Origin: Clostridia bacterium
GTDB taxonomy: Bacteria; Bacillota; Clostridia; Oscillospirales; CAG-272
Direction of reading: 5' to 3'
DNA length: 41,663 bases
Assembly: GCA_017501545.1 (NCBI GenBank)
Contig: JAFVWS010000012.1
Location: 1-41,663 of the forward strand
The translations under genes were made by a program, and so were the position numbers. The notes under the pieces were generated by a model. The model was given only the letters and a program-made list of their open reading frames with translations. It did no database searches and was not told the origin of the DNA. This document shows, in pieces, positions 7,746 to 16,753 of the stretch; position 1 is the stretch's first letter, and each line of letters starts with the position of its first letter.

Positions 7746-9044
7746 ATGATTTGGTCTAAAGAAGAAACCCTACCAAGGGAGGAAATTGAAAGAATTCAGC
7801 TTGAGCGCCTACAAGAAACCGTTAATCGAGTTTACGAAAGGGTGCCAGCTTATAAAAAGAAAATGGACGAGGCTGGAGTTAAGCCTGAGGACATAAAGGA
7901 ATTAAAGGATTTAGCAAAGCTACCATTTGTAACAAAGCAGGATATGCGCGACAACTATCCATTTGGACTATTTGCAGTTCCTAAGGATAAGCTTGTCAGA
8001 ATTCACGCCTCAAGTGGTACAACTGGTAAGCCAACTGTTGTAGGCTACACACAGGGCGACCTTGAAACCTGGACCGAGTGTGTTTCAAGAATCGCTTGTA
8101 TGGGTGGCGCCTCAGATAAGGACGTGGCGCAAATTTGCTTTGGCTATGGTATGTTTACCGGCGCTTTAGGTCTACACTATGGACTTGAAAAAATCGGTGC
8201 TGCTATTGTCCCCTCGTCAACTGGAAACTCACAGAAGCAAATTATGTATATGCAGGATTTTGAAACCTCACTTTTGGTTGCAACCCCCTCCTATGCTCTA
8301 CGTCTTGCAGAGGTTGCACGCGAAATGGGTGTTGACCCACAAAAGGATTTAAAAGTGAAAATTGCACTTGTTGGTAGTGAGCTATTAACTGACGCTATGC
8401 GCGAGGAAATGCACAAATACTGGGGTCAAGATTTACTTATCACCTCAAACTATGGCATGAGTGAATTAATGGGCCCTGGTGTTTCTGGTGAGTGTCTTGA
8501 GCATTGTGGTATGCATATAAACGAGGACTACTTCATTCCTGAAATTATCGACCCTAAAACTGGCGAGGTCCTTCCTGCCGGTGAGCAGGGTGAGCTTGTA
8601 ATCACCTGTATTAAAAAGGAGGGCATACCTCTTATTAGATACAGAACGAAGGATATTACTCGTCTTTTCTATGAAAAATGCAAATGTGGTAGAACCTTCT
8701 GTCGTATGGAAAATCTTTGTGGTAGAAGCGATGATATGCTTAAAATACGTGGTGTAAACGTATTCCCAAGCCAAATTGAGGAGGTTATTCTCTCGGTTAA
8801 TGAGCTTGGCCCACACTATGAAATTATTCTTGAGCGCGAGGGCTATCTTGACAGATTAACCGTTAAGGTTGAGCTTGCACATTCGACCGACTCATTTAGT
8901 GAGCTTGAAAGAATAAGAAAAACAGTACAAAACAAATTGAAAATCATTCTTGGACTTGATGCCAAGGTAATGCTTGAGTCACCTAACACATTACAGCGCT
9001 TCGAGGGCAAGGCAAAAAGAGTCAAGGATTTAAGAGGTATATAA
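7746..9044 (+). CDS. paaK: Phenylacetate-CoA ligase, first paralogue
   Basis: A 432-residue AMP-forming arylacetate-CoA ligase of the PaaK branch of the ANL superfamily. It makes arylacetyl-CoA from arylacetate, ATP and CoA. Visible motifs are the phosphate loop SSGTTGK (89-95), YGMSE (236-240), the IRYRTKD block (297-303), the [20 protein letters not shown] hinge (326-345) and the C-terminal catalytic-lysine region EGKAKR (K422). A Cys-rich patch (C312, C314, C319, C325) and C250/C254 may bind a structural metal, as seen in anaerobic PaaK relatives. It starts two bases after the symporter stop, with its ribosome site inside the symporter end. Very similar in length and motifs to the ligase at 11376. 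Confidence 0.93.
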   Translation: MIWSKEETLPREEIERIQLERLQETVNRVYERVPAYKKKMDEAGVKPEDIKELKDLAKLPFVTKQDMRDNYPFGLFAVPKDKLVRIHASSGTTGKPTVVGYTQGDLETWTECVSRIACMGGASDKDVAQICFGYGMFTGALGLHYGLEKIGAAIVPSSTGNSQKQIMYMQDFETSLLVATPSYALRLAEVAREMGVDPQKDLKVKIALVGSELLTDAMREEMHKYWGQDLLITSNYGMSELMGPGVSGECLEHCGMHINEDYFIPEIIDPKTGEVLPAGEQGELVITCIKKEGIPLIRYRTKDITRLFYEKCKCGRTFCRMENLCGRSDDMLKIRGVNVFPSQIEEVILSVNELGPHYEIILEREGYLDRLTVKVELAHSTDSFSELERIRKTVQNKLKIILGLDAKVMLESPNTLQRFEGKAKRVKDLRGI

Positions 9045-9046
9045 TT

Positions 9047-10786
9047 ATGGCAAAGAAAACTATTATGCTCGGTAACGAGGCAATTGCAAGAGGTGCATAC
9101 GAGGCAGGCGTTAAGCTTTCGAGCGCTTATCCAGGCACTCCAAGCACCGAAATCAGTGAATATTTAGCAAAATACGATGAGGTTTATACAGAATGGGCAC
9201 CTAACGAAAAGGTAGCGACTGAGGTTGCAATTGGTGCTTCCTTCTCTGGTGTGCGTAGCCTTGCGTGCATGAAGCACGTTGGCTTAAACGTAGCATCAGA
9301 CCCACTTTACACATTCGCCTATACTGGTGTCAATGGTGGTGCTGTAATAGTTGTCGCTGACGACCCTGGTCTTGCCTCATCTCAAAATGAGCAGGACACA
9401 CGTATGGTTGCAAGAAGCGCGCACGTGCCTGTGCTTGAGCCATCTGACAGCCAAGAGGCTAAGGATTTTATGAAAATTGCTTATGAAATAAGCGAAGAAT
9501 ATGACACTCCTGTTATTTTAAGAACTACAACTAAGCTTGCCCACTCACAAAGTGCTGTTGAGCTTTGTGACCGAGTTGAGGTTGATGACAAGGAATACTC
9601 ACGTAACGTTGCAAAATACGTAATGATGCCTGCATCTGCCATTGGCAGACACGTTGTAGTTGAGGACAGAGAAAATCGTTTAGCAAGCGATGCTTATTCC
9701 CTCTCTGTAAACAGAATTGAAAAGGGTGATAATAAAATTGGCTTTATCACCTCTGGTATTGCATATCAATACGTAAAAGAGGTATGCCCAAATGCAAGCG
9801 TTTTGAAGCTTGGTCTTGTTAACCCACTTTCAAAAAAGCTTATTGAGGAATTTTGTAGTTCAGTTGAGACTGTGTACGTATTTGAGGAGCTTGAGCCTGT
9901 TATTGAGGAGCAAGTAAGAGCTTGGGGCATTAACGTAATCGGCAAGGAAGCATTTACCCGTCAAGGCGAATACAGTGCTAACCTACTTAAGCGTGTGCTT
10001 TATGGAAGCGACGATGCTGTTTTTGATAAAACCGCTGTTCCAAACCGTCCTCCTATTCTCTGCCCAGGCTGTCCACACAGAAGCGTTTATTCAGTTCTTA
10101 ATAAATTAAAGATACACGCCTCAGGCGATATTGGATGCTATACTCTTGGTGCGGTTCCACCACTTGGCGTTGTTGACACCTGCGTTTGTATGGGCGCATC
10201 AATCTCAGCGCTTCATGGTATGGAAAAGGGCAAGGGCAAGGACTACATAAAGAATTGGGTTGCTGTAATTGGTGACTCAACCTTCCTACACACTGGTGTA
10301 AACTCACTTATTAACCTTGTTTATAACAAGTCAACTGCAACAGTTATGATTCTTGACAACCGTACAACTGGTATGACAGGACATCAGGACCACGCAGCAA
10401 CTGGCAAGACATTAAAGGGCGAGGAAACGTATGCTATTGACTTAGCTGAGCTTTGTCGTGCTATTGGCGTGCCAAACGTTATTGAGGTTAACGCCTTTGA
10501 TACTAAGGAGCTTGAAAGAATAGTTAAGGAAAGCACCCAAAGTGACGTATTAACCGTTATTATTACAAAGGCGCCATGTGTTCTTTTGAAGGGACAAAAA
10601 TTCCCTAACGTTTGCAAGGCTAATTTTGAAGCTTGCAAAAAGTGTGGTATGTGCCTAAAGATTGGCTGTCCTGCTATTACAAAAAACAGCGATGGCACAA
10701 TTAAAATCGACCAAACGATGTGTAATGGCTGTGGTCTTTGCAAGAGCTACTGCAAGTTCAATGCTATAGAAACGGTGGTAAGATAA
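9047..10786 (+). CDS. iorA: Indolepyruvate:ferredoxin oxidoreductase, alpha subunit
   Basis: A 579-residue large subunit of the oxygen-sensitive, thiamine-diphosphate enzyme that interconverts aryl-2-oxo acid + CoA and arylacetyl-CoA + CO2 + reduced ferredoxin. The N-terminal pyrimidine-side domain shows SAYPGTPSTEISEY (26-39). The central part has the CPGCPHR motif (339-345) and the thiamine-diphosphate/Mg site from GDIGCYTLG (360-368) through GDS (409-411) to LDNRTTGMTG. The C terminus carries two [4Fe-4S] ferredoxin motifs: C530-x2-C533-x2-C536-x4-C541 and C559-x2-C562-x2-C565-x3-C569. It begins two bases after paaK and is followed at once by iorB. Together with the flanking ligases and an aminotransferase it forms an aromatic acid/amino acid module. 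Confidence 0.96.
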   Translation: MAKKTIMLGNEAIARGAYEAGVKLSSAYPGTPSTEISEYLAKYDEVYTEWAPNEKVATEVAIGASFSGVRSLACMKHVGLNVASDPLYTFAYTGVNGGAVIVVADDPGLASSQNEQDTRMVARSAHVPVLEPSDSQEAKDFMKIAYEISEEYDTPVILRTTTKLAHSQSAVELCDRVEVDDKEYSRNVAKYVMMPASAIGRHVVVEDRENRLASDAYSLSVNRIEKGDNKIGFITSGIAYQYVKEVCPNASVLKLGLVNPLSKKLIEEFCSSVETVYVFEELEPVIEEQVRAWGINVIGKEAFTRQGEYSANLLKRVLYGSDDAVFDKTAVPNRPPILCPGCPHRSVYSVLNKLKIHASGDIGCYTLGAVPPLGVVDTCVCMGASISALHGMEKGKGKDYIKNWVAVIGDSTFLHTGVNSLINLVYNKSTATVMILDNRTTGMTGHQDHAATGKTLKGEETYAIDLAELCRAIGVPNVIEVNAFDTKELERIVKESTQSDVLTVIITKAPCVLLKGQKFPNVCKANFEACKKCGMCLKIGCPAITKNSDGTIKIDQTMCNGCGLCKSYCKFNAIETVVR

Positions 10787-10788
10787 TT

Positions 10789-11361
10789 ATGACTAAGAAT
10801 ATAATGATTGTTGGTGTTGGTGGACAAGGTACGCTTCTCACCAGTAGAATTATCGGTAAGGTTGCCCTTGAGGGTGGCTATGATGTAAAAATCTCAGAGG
10901 TACACGGTATGGCACAGCGTGGTGGTAGCGTTGTTACCTTTGTCAGATATGGCGAAAAGGTTTCTGAGCCTGTAGTTGAGGAGGGTCAAGCTGATGTTAT
11001 TATCGCGTTTGAGCGTCTTGAGGCTTTAAGATATGCACACTTCCTTAAAAAGGATGGTGTATTAATCGTTAACGATTGTAGAATTGACCCTATGACTGTT
11101 GTTATTGGCGCTATGGAGTATCCAGAGGGTATTTTAGAGGAGCTAAAGAATAAGCACACGCTTTACTCAATCGACGGACAAAAAATCGCACTTGAGCTTG
11201 GTAACTCCAAGGTGCTAAACTCTGTTGTGCTTGGCTTTGCCGCGCCTTATATCGGCTTTGGCAAGGACGCTTGGCTAAGTGTGGTTGAAGCAACAGTACC
11301 ACCTAAAACAATTGAAATTAACAAAAAGGCTTTCGCATATGGCTACGAGGCAGAAAGATAA
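10789..11361 (+). CDS. iorB: Indolepyruvate:ferredoxin oxidoreductase, beta subunit
   Basis: A 190-residue gamma-domain-type subunit of the 2-oxoacid:ferredoxin oxidoreductase family. It opens with the glycine-rich [15 protein letters not shown] block (~9-23) and has the [12 protein letters not shown] motif (~37-48) typical of IorB. It pairs with IorA to complete the heterodimeric enzyme. The ATG at 10789, two bases after the iorA stop, is preferred; the open frame extends 17 codons upstream inside iorA, which is unlikely to be used. Fourteen bases separate it from the second ligase gene. Confidence 0.95.
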   Translation: MTKNIMIVGVGGQGTLLTSRIIGKVALEGGYDVKISEVHGMAQRGGSVVTFVRYGEKVSEPVVEEGQADVIIAFERLEALRYAHFLKKDGVLIVNDCRIDPMTVVIGAMEYPEGILEELKNKHTLYSIDGQKIALELGNSKVLNSVVLGFAAPYIGFGKDAWLSVVEATVPPKTIEINKKAFAYGYEAER

Positions 11362-11375
11362 TAGAGGAAAAAGCA

Positions 11376-12674
11376 ATGATTTGGAATGAAACAAAGGAAT
11401 GTATGTCAAGAGACCAAATGACAAATTTGCAAAGCGCACGCCTTGTTAAGCTTGTCGACTACGTTTATCATAACGTAGAGTTTTACAGAAAGAAAATGCA
11501 GGCTATTGATTTGATGCCTGGTGACATTAAATCTATTGAGGATATTACCAAGCTTCCTTTTACTACAAAGGACGACCTACGTGATAACTACCCATTTGGA
11601 CTTTTTGCTGTTCCTAATTCTGAAATAGTTAGAATTCACGCATCAAGTGGCACAACTGGCAAGGCTACCGTTGTTGGCTACACAAGATACGACCTTGATG
11701 TTTGGGCTGAGTGCGTGGCAAGATGCTTGTCTATGGCTGGTGTTGGCAAGGATGATATTATTCAAATTGCATACGGCTACGGCTTATTTACTGGTGGTCT
11801 TGGTGCACACGGTGGTGCCGAGAAAATTGGTGCAACCGTTGTTCCTATGAGCACAGGCAACTCAAAGAAGCTAACTACTATGATGGTTGACTTTGGCGCA
11901 ACTGCTATTGCTTGTACTCCATCATACTTACTACATATTTCCGAGGTGCTTGAGAAGGAAGGACTTCTTGATAAAATCAAATTAAAGGCTGCTATTTGCG
12001 GTGCTGAGCCTTGGACTGAAAAGATGCACAAGGAAATTGAATCGAAATTAAACATTAACGCATTTGACATCTATGGTCTTTCAGAGATTATGGGACCTGG
12101 TGTTGCATGTGACTGCCAATATCATAAGGGACTTCACGTTTGTGAGGACCACTTCTATCCTGAGGTTCTTAATACAGCAACACTTACCCCTGTTAGCGAT
12201 GGTGAAACTGGAGAGCTTGCATTCACTACTCTTACAAAAGAGGGTATTCCTCTTATTCGTTACAGAACCAAGGATTTAACAAGCATTGACCACTCTGCCT
12301 GTGAGTGTGGAAGAACAAGCGCACGTATTTCAAGATTTAAGGGCAGAGTTGATGATATGCTTATTATCAGAGGCGTTAACGTATTCCCAAGCCAAATTGA
12401 AGCTGCGCTTTGCGAGGTTGAGGAGGTTACACCTCACTATATGATGATTGTAGACCGTGTTAACAACCTTGATACTCTTGAGGTTCAGGTTGAGCTTGAC
12501 TCTAAGTACTACACTGACGAGGTAAGGGCTATTGAGGCGCTTACAAAAAAGATTTCACACGTTATTTTACAAGCACTCGGCATTAATGCTAAGGTTAAGA
12601 TTGTTGAGCCACAAACTCTTGTTAGAAGCGAGGGTAAGGCTGTACACGTTCTTGACAAGCGTAAGCTATATTAA
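11376..12674 (+). CDS. paaK: Phenylacetate-CoA ligase, second paralogue
   Basis: A second 432-residue PaaK-type ligase. It has the SSGTTGK loop (90-96), [32 protein letters not shown] and the C-terminal [11 protein letters not shown] lysine region. It shares [10 protein letters not shown] and most motifs with the ligase at 7746 but differs clearly in the substrate-facing middle region: [17 protein letters not shown] here against GMFTGALGLHYGLEKIG there. The two are therefore diverged paralogues rather than a recent duplication. Different aryl specificities (phenyl versus hydroxyphenyl or indolyl) are a reasonable inference. GAGG and AAAAGC precede the ATG, and the gene lies 14 bases after iorB. 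Confidence 0.93.
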   Translation: MIWNETKECMSRDQMTNLQSARLVKLVDYVYHNVEFYRKKMQAIDLMPGDIKSIEDITKLPFTTKDDLRDNYPFGLFAVPNSEIVRIHASSGTTGKATVVGYTRYDLDVWAECVARCLSMAGVGKDDIIQIAYGYGLFTGGLGAHGGAEKIGATVVPMSTGNSKKLTTMMVDFGATAIACTPSYLLHISEVLEKEGLLDKIKLKAAICGAEPWTEKMHKEIESKLNINAFDIYGLSEIMGPGVACDCQYHKGLHVCEDHFYPEVLNTATLTPVSDGETGELAFTTLTKEGIPLIRYRTKDLTSIDHSACECGRTSARISRFKGRVDDMLIIRGVNVFPSQIEAALCEVEEVTPHYMMIVDRVNNLDTLEVQVELDSKYYTDEVRAIEALTKKISHVILQALGINAKVKIVEPQTLVRSEGKAVHVLDKRKLY

Positions 12675-12697
12675 TTTAAGAAAAGGAGATAATTAAG

Positions 12698-13126
12698 ATG
12701 TTTGCAAAGCAATTAACTGTATTTATTGAAAATAGAAATGGTCGTTTATCCGAGGTATTAAACGTACTCAAGGAAAACAACGTTAATATTTTATCACTCA
12801 GCTTGGCTGACACAACTGAGTTTGGTCTTCTCCGTCTTATCGTTGACAACGCACAGCTTGGAAAGGATAAGCTTCAAGAAAGTGGCTTTTCTTCTCTTCT
12901 TTCTGACGTTTCAATTATTGAAATTCCACACAAGGCTGGTAGCCTTCAAGCGCTTCTTAAGATCATTGACCAAAGTGGTATAAATATTGAATATATGTAT
13001 GGCCTTTCTATCGGTTCAACTGAGGCACACGTAGTATTAAAAGCAAATGATACTAAAAAGGTTGATGATATTTTGACAGAAAATGGCGTTAAAACCATCA
13101 CCTGTGAGGAGCTTGCAAAGCTATAA
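12698..13126 (+). CDS. Double ACT-domain protein
   Basis: A 142-residue stand-alone protein made of two ACT domains, roughly residues 1-66 and 70-142. The first shows the LTVFIENRNGRLSEVLNVLK pattern; the second shows EIPHKAGSLQALLKIIDQSG, followed by IEYMYGLS. ACT domains bind amino acids and regulate enzymes allosterically. Proteins of this type often sit beside PaaK/IorAB in anaerobes, so sensing of Phe, Tyr or Trp for this operon is plausible but unproven. AAAAGGAG lies before the ATG. No catalytic domain is present. Confidence 0.88.
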   Translation: MFAKQLTVFIENRNGRLSEVLNVLKENNVNILSLSLADTTEFGLLRLIVDNAQLGKDKLQESGFSSLLSDVSIIEIPHKAGSLQALLKIIDQSGINIEYMYGLSIGSTEAHVVLKANDTKKVDDILTENGVKTITCEELAKL

Positions 13127-13135
13127 GAGGCAAAA

Positions 13136-13936
13136 ATGATAATAGATTTTCACACGCATATTTTTCCCGACAAAATAGCATCTAAAACTATTGAATTTCT
13201 CTCCGGCAAGGGTGGTATTCCACCATTTGCCCATGGCACAAGTGACTCCCTGATTTCTAAAATGGACGAGGCAGGTGTTGATATTTCTGTCACCTTGCCG
13301 GTTGTGACTGCCCCACATCAATTCGATAGTATAAACCGCTTTGCCTGTGAAATAAACAATGCATATAATGGAAAGCTTATTTCCTTTGGTGGCATCCACC
13401 CTCTTTGCGAGGACATTGAGGGCAAGATGAAATTCATAAAGGAATGTGGCTTTAAGGGTGTTAAAATTCACCCAGATTATCAAGGCGAATTTATCACGCA
13501 CGAGGGTTACGTAAAAATACTTGAGTGCGCGCGCGACCTTGATTTAATTGTCGTTACTCACGCAGGCGTTGACTGTGGCTTTTTAGGTCAGCCTGTTAAA
13601 TGTACACCCACTCTTGCAAAGGAGCTAATTAAAAAGGTTCCTCACTCAAAGCTTGTTTTAGCGCACTTAGGTGCCAACGAAATGACTGCTGAGGTATTAG
13701 ATACTCTTTCTAGCGAGGATGTGTATTTTGACACTGCCTACGTTTTGCGCTTTACCGATGAAAAAACCTTTAAAGAGGTAATAAAAAGGCATGGTAGCGA
13801 CAAAATTTTATTTGCAACTGACTCTCCTTGGAGTGATATAAAGAATGACGTCAATATTTTAAAGTCATTCAACCTTGATAAGGAGACTGAGGAAAAAATT
13901 CTTTACAGAAATGCGAAGGCTTTGCTTTCGATATAG
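13136..13936 (+). CDS. Amidohydrolase-family metal enzyme
   Basis: A 266-residue TIM-barrel protein of the amidohydrolase-2 group (ACMSD-like decarboxylases and hydrolases). Metal ligands are visible: H6-T-H8 near the N terminus, GVKIHP, VTHAG, LAHLGANE and ATDSPWSD near the C terminus. The substrate is unknown. Inside an arylacetate operon it could hydrolyse an aryl-acyl amide conjugate or decarboxylate an aromatic acid; both are guesses. It starts nine bases after the ACT gene, with AGAGG just upstream, and ends eight bases before the aminotransferase. Confidence 0.83.
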   Translation: MIIDFHTHIFPDKIASKTIEFLSGKGGIPPFAHGTSDSLISKMDEAGVDISVTLPVVTAPHQFDSINRFACEINNAYNGKLISFGGIHPLCEDIEGKMKFIKECGFKGVKIHPDYQGEFITHEGYVKILECARDLDLIVVTHAGVDCGFLGQPVKCTPTLAKELIKKVPHSKLVLAHLGANEMTAEVLDTLSSEDVYFDTAYVLRFTDEKTFKEVIKRHGSDKILFATDSPWSDIKNDVNILKSFNLDKETEEKILYRNAKALLSI

Positions 13937-13944
13937 GTATTACT

Positions 13945-15141
13945 ATGGAATATAATGAGAAAATGTATGGGCTTGGTAGCAAGCGCTCAATAATTAGAGA
14001 AATTTTTGAATATAGCAAGGCGCGTGCAAAGGAAATTGGTGCAGACAAGGTTTATGATTTTAGCCTTGGAAACCCAAGCGTGCCAGCACCAGCTGACGTA
14101 AACGATGCTATTCGCGAGTTACTCGACACCGAAAGCTCAGTGCTTTTGCACGGCTATACCTCAGCACAGGGTGACCTTGGGGTAAGAATGGCAATTTCAG
14201 ACAATATAAATGAAAGATTTGGCGCTGGTATTAATCCAAGCCTAATCTATATGACTTGTGGGGCGGCTGCTTCTCTTTCTATATGCTTAAAAGCTATCTT
14301 TGACCAAAAAGGTGGCGAGGAGTGTATAGTTTTTGCCCCTTTCTTCACAGAATACAGAGTGTTTATTGAAAATGCTGGTGGCAAGGTTGTTGTAAGTAAG
14401 CCACAGGAAAAAACCTTTCAGGTTGATATTTCCGACTTTGAAAGCAAGATAAATGAAAACACAAGGGCAGTTATTGTAAATTCCCCTAACAACCCAAGTG
14501 GAGTTGTTTATTCTGAGGAAACGATTAAAGCACTTTGCGAGGTACTAAAAAGAAAGCAACAGGAATATGGCAAGGTGATTTATCTAATTGCTGACGAGCC
14601 ATATAGAGAGCTTGTATATTCTGGCGTTAACGTGCCTTACCTTATGAACTACTATGATAACACCTTGGTATGCTACTCATATTCTAAATCTCTTTCCTTG
14701 CCTGGTGAAAGAATTGGATATATTGCAGTTAGCCCCAAAATGAAGGATGCTGAAAGGATTTATCTTTGTGTTTGTGGCGCAGGCAGAAGCCTTGGCTACG
14801 TTTGTGCACCAAGCTTATTCCAACAGGTTATCAAGCGTTGTCTAAATGCTAAGGTTAATATTGAGGCATACAAGGAAAACCGCGACTTGCTTTATAATAA
14901 CCTAAGTGAATATGGCTATGAGTGTGTTAAGCCAGACGGTGCATTTTATCTTTTTGTAAAGGCGCTTGAAAGCGATGCATATAAGTTTTATGAGGCAGCT
15001 AAAAAGCATGAGATTTTAGTTGTTCCTTGTGATGATTTTGGTGTTAGTGGCTACGTAAGAATTGCTTACTGCACATCAAAAGAGACCGTTCTTGGCGCAT
15101 TACCTGCGTTTAAGGCTTTGGCTGAGGAATATAAAAAATAA
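13945..15141 (+). CDS. Class I/II aminotransferase (probably aromatic)
   Basis: A 398-residue PLP enzyme of aminotransferase fold type I. It shows NSPNNPSG with N183, ADEPY with D217, the Schiff-base lysine K248 in YSYSKSLSLPGERIGY, and the carboxylate-binding R372 (VRIAY). Its last position in the IorAB/PaaK operon points to exchange between an aryl-2-oxo acid (phenylpyruvate, indolepyruvate) and Phe, Tyr or Trp; specificity is not readable directly. The start codon follows the amidohydrolase by eight bases with a weak ribosome site, suggesting translational coupling. Confidence 0.9.
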   Translation: MEYNEKMYGLGSKRSIIREIFEYSKARAKEIGADKVYDFSLGNPSVPAPADVNDAIRELLDTESSVLLHGYTSAQGDLGVRMAISDNINERFGAGINPSLIYMTCGAAASLSICLKAIFDQKGGEECIVFAPFFTEYRVFIENAGGKVVVSKPQEKTFQVDISDFESKINENTRAVIVNSPNNPSGVVYSEETIKALCEVLKRKQQEYGKVIYLIADEPYRELVYSGVNVPYLMNYYDNTLVCYSYSKSLSLPGERIGYIAVSPKMKDAERIYLCVCGAGRSLGYVCAPSLFQQVIKRCLNAKVNIEAYKENRDLLYNNLSEYGYECVKPDGAFYLFVKALESDAYKFYEAAKKHEILVVPCDDFGVSGYVRIAYCTSKETVLGALPAFKALAEEYKK

Positions 15142-15143
15142 TG

Positions 15144-15173
15144 AAAAAAGCACCGATTTTTCGGTGCTTTTTT
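15144..15173. terminator. Terminator of the arylacetate operon
   Basis: A 13-bp perfect hairpin (arms AAAAAAGCACCGA and TCGGTGCTTTTTT, TTTT loop) directly after the aminotransferase stop. It can also act for the convergent GH4 gene. Confidence 0.9.
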
Positions 15174-15183
15174 ATTTAAAATT

Positions 15184-15201
15184 ATGTGACACGTGTCTAA
15201 A
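15184..15201. repeat. Short near-palindrome shared with 33252-33270
   Basis: ATGTGACACGTGTCTAAA sits immediately 3' of the GH4 stop codon (minus strand). The core TGACACGTGTC is almost a perfect palindrome around CACGTG. A close relative lies in the same position after the tgt stop codon. Function unknown. Confidence 0.4.
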
Positions 15202-16587
15202 TTAGAGGTTATAGTCGGTTAAATATGCTTTTGTGTTTTCAACCATTTCGTCAAACATCTTTCTTGCATCAGCTTGATTACAGGTAACAAGTGGGTCGGA
15301 TGCAAATACGTTAAAGATAGCTTCAACATCACGATTTTTAATTGCCTCAGCAACTGATTCCTGCTCTGTGCAGATTTTTGATACGAGTGGGTAAATTGAG
15401 TTAGGAATGTTGCCTGCCATAACTGGGCGAAGTGAGTTAGAGGTAAATACTGCATTTGTTTCAACTACTGCGCCAAGTGGTAGGTTAGGAATTTGACCTA
15501 CGTTTGGAATATTTACGTTTGTAACAAGGTCGCAAAGTCCAAGAAGTGCGCGCATTTGGTTTACACCCTCCTCGCCTGTTCTCCAAATTGCAACCTCTTC
15601 CTCGCCTGAAACAAGCTTACGGCTTCTTTCAAGTCTTCTTTTAAGGTCTTCCTTACGCCATGAAACAGGGGTAAGACCAAATTTCATTTCCTTTACTCTT
15701 TCAGGACTTTCAAGATACCACTTGCCAGGGCAGAATTCAGCTAAATGTCTGTCGCCTGCTGCAGAAATATAGCCGAATCTTTTGAACAGGTCAAACGTTA
15801 CCTTACCAGCGCAAGCAAAGGAGTTATTCATCCAGTTGTTATCGGGCTTTGCAGGAAGTCCATCAGCATATTTTTCGCAGTATTTTTTGTAATATGGGAA
15901 TAGGTCAATACCATAATAGCTTGCGCTTGTCAGCCAAGTAAAATGGTTTACGGCTACTGGATTAACCTTAATTTCCTCTCTTGTAGCCTTCTTGCCAAGA
16001 AATTCCTCAACTACCCAAGTAAGTAGCCTTTGAGTTCCAAAAACCTCGTGGCAGCATCCAAATGCCTTAATTTCTGGGAAGGTTTGGTAAAGTGATTTTA
16101 CGCAAAGCGTCATTGGGTTGGTGTAGTTGATAACCCATGCATTTGGACAGTATTCCTTTACGTAGTTAGCAATTTCCTCAAACATAGGAATTGTACGCAT
16201 TGCCCTTACGATTCCACCAGGGCCGGTTGTATCACCTACTGATTGATAAATACCATATTTTTCTGGAGTATGAACATCGCTTTCCATCTCGTCAAAGGTA
16301 CCAGGAAGAATGGAAATGACAACAAAGTCAGCGCCTGTTAGTGCCTCCCTTGGTGTTTTTGATGCATAGTAATTCCATTGTGATTTGGTGTCCTTGCAGT
16401 CCTTATATTTATTTCCAATAATTTCGTTTGCTTCGGCTGCCTCATAATCAATATCATAAAGATAAACGTCTCCGCTCATATCCTCGTTTGCGGCAAGGTC
16501 ACTCATAAGCCCCCAAGCCCAACCACGTGAGCCGCCGCCTATATATGCAATTTTGACGTTTTTAGCCTTTCCGTTTTCAAAAATCAT
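15202..16587 (-). CDS. GH4 family glycosidase, probable alpha-galacturonidase
   Basis: A 461-residue NAD- and metal-dependent glycosidase of family GH4. Visible parts are the NAD-binding GGGSRGW loop (17-23), NYTNP (154-158), the metal/active-site C179-H-E motif within CCHEVFG (178-184) and N214-H215-F-T-W. The CHEV form, rather than the CHG/CHS forms of alpha-glucosidases and alpha-galactosidases, fits the LplD/TM0752-like alpha-galacturonidase branch. Divergence from uxaBAC supports galacturonate release from pectic oligomers inside the cell. There is no signal peptide. AAGGAG lies seven bases before the ATG. Promoter and palindromic operator lie upstream. Confidence 0.85.
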   Translation of the reverse strand: MIFENGKAKNVKIAYIGGGSRGWAWGLMSDLAANEDMSGDVYLYDIDYEAAEANEIIGNKYKDCKDTKSQWNYYASKTPREALTGADFVVISILPGTFDEMESDVHTPEKYGIYQSVGDTTGPGGIVRAMRTIPMFEEIANYVKEYCPNAWVINYTNPMTLCVKSLYQTFPEIKAFGCCHEVFGTQRLLTWVVEEFLGKKATREEIKVNPVAVNHFTWLTSASYYGIDLFPYYKKYCEKYADGLPAKPDNNWMNNSFACAGKVTFDLFKRFGYISAAGDRHLAEFCPGKWYLESPERVKEMKFGLTPVSWRKEDLKRRLERSRKLVSGEEEVAIWRTGEEGVNQMRALLGLCDLVTNVNIPNVGQIPNLPLGAVVETNAVFTSNSLRPVMAGNIPNSIYPLVSKICTEQESVAEAIKNRDVEAIFNVFASDPLVTCNQADARKMFDEMVENTKAYLTDYNL

Positions 16588-16601
16588 ATCATTTCTCCTT
16601 G

Positions 16602-16620
16602 CTTGTCATTATATGACAAG
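16602..16620. promoter_or_regulatory. Palindromic operator candidate upstream of GH4
   Basis: Perfect inverted repeat CTTGTCAT-TAT-ATGACAAG. It lies just downstream of the GH4 -10 and covers the expected start of transcription, a classic repressor position. The TTGTnnnnnnnACAA type of half-site is compatible with a GntR-family regulator of uronate genes; no regulator gene is in the window. Confidence 0.5.
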
Positions 16621-16623
16621 ACC

Positions 16624-16651
16624 ATTATAGCACACTTTTATTCTTTTGGAA
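16624..16651 (-). promoter_or_regulatory. Promoter of the GH4 gene
   Basis: On the minus strand: weak TTCCAA, 16-base spacer, TATAAT with a TGC extension. The operator palindrome at 16602-16620 overlaps the predicted start point. A matching promoter for uxaB in the AT-rich 16652-16740 stretch was not clear. Confidence 0.6.
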
Positions 16652-16753
16652 TAAAAAAATAAATATTTTTAAAAATTTTACTCCAAGGGTCTATCTTTTT
16701 TTATATTTTTATATTAAAATATATTTAGATTTTATTTTACGTGAGGTTTTCTT

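Noticed and set aside
7746-12674. Recent duplication of paaK around iorAB
   Set aside because: The two ligases share motifs but differ widely between them; they are old paralogues.
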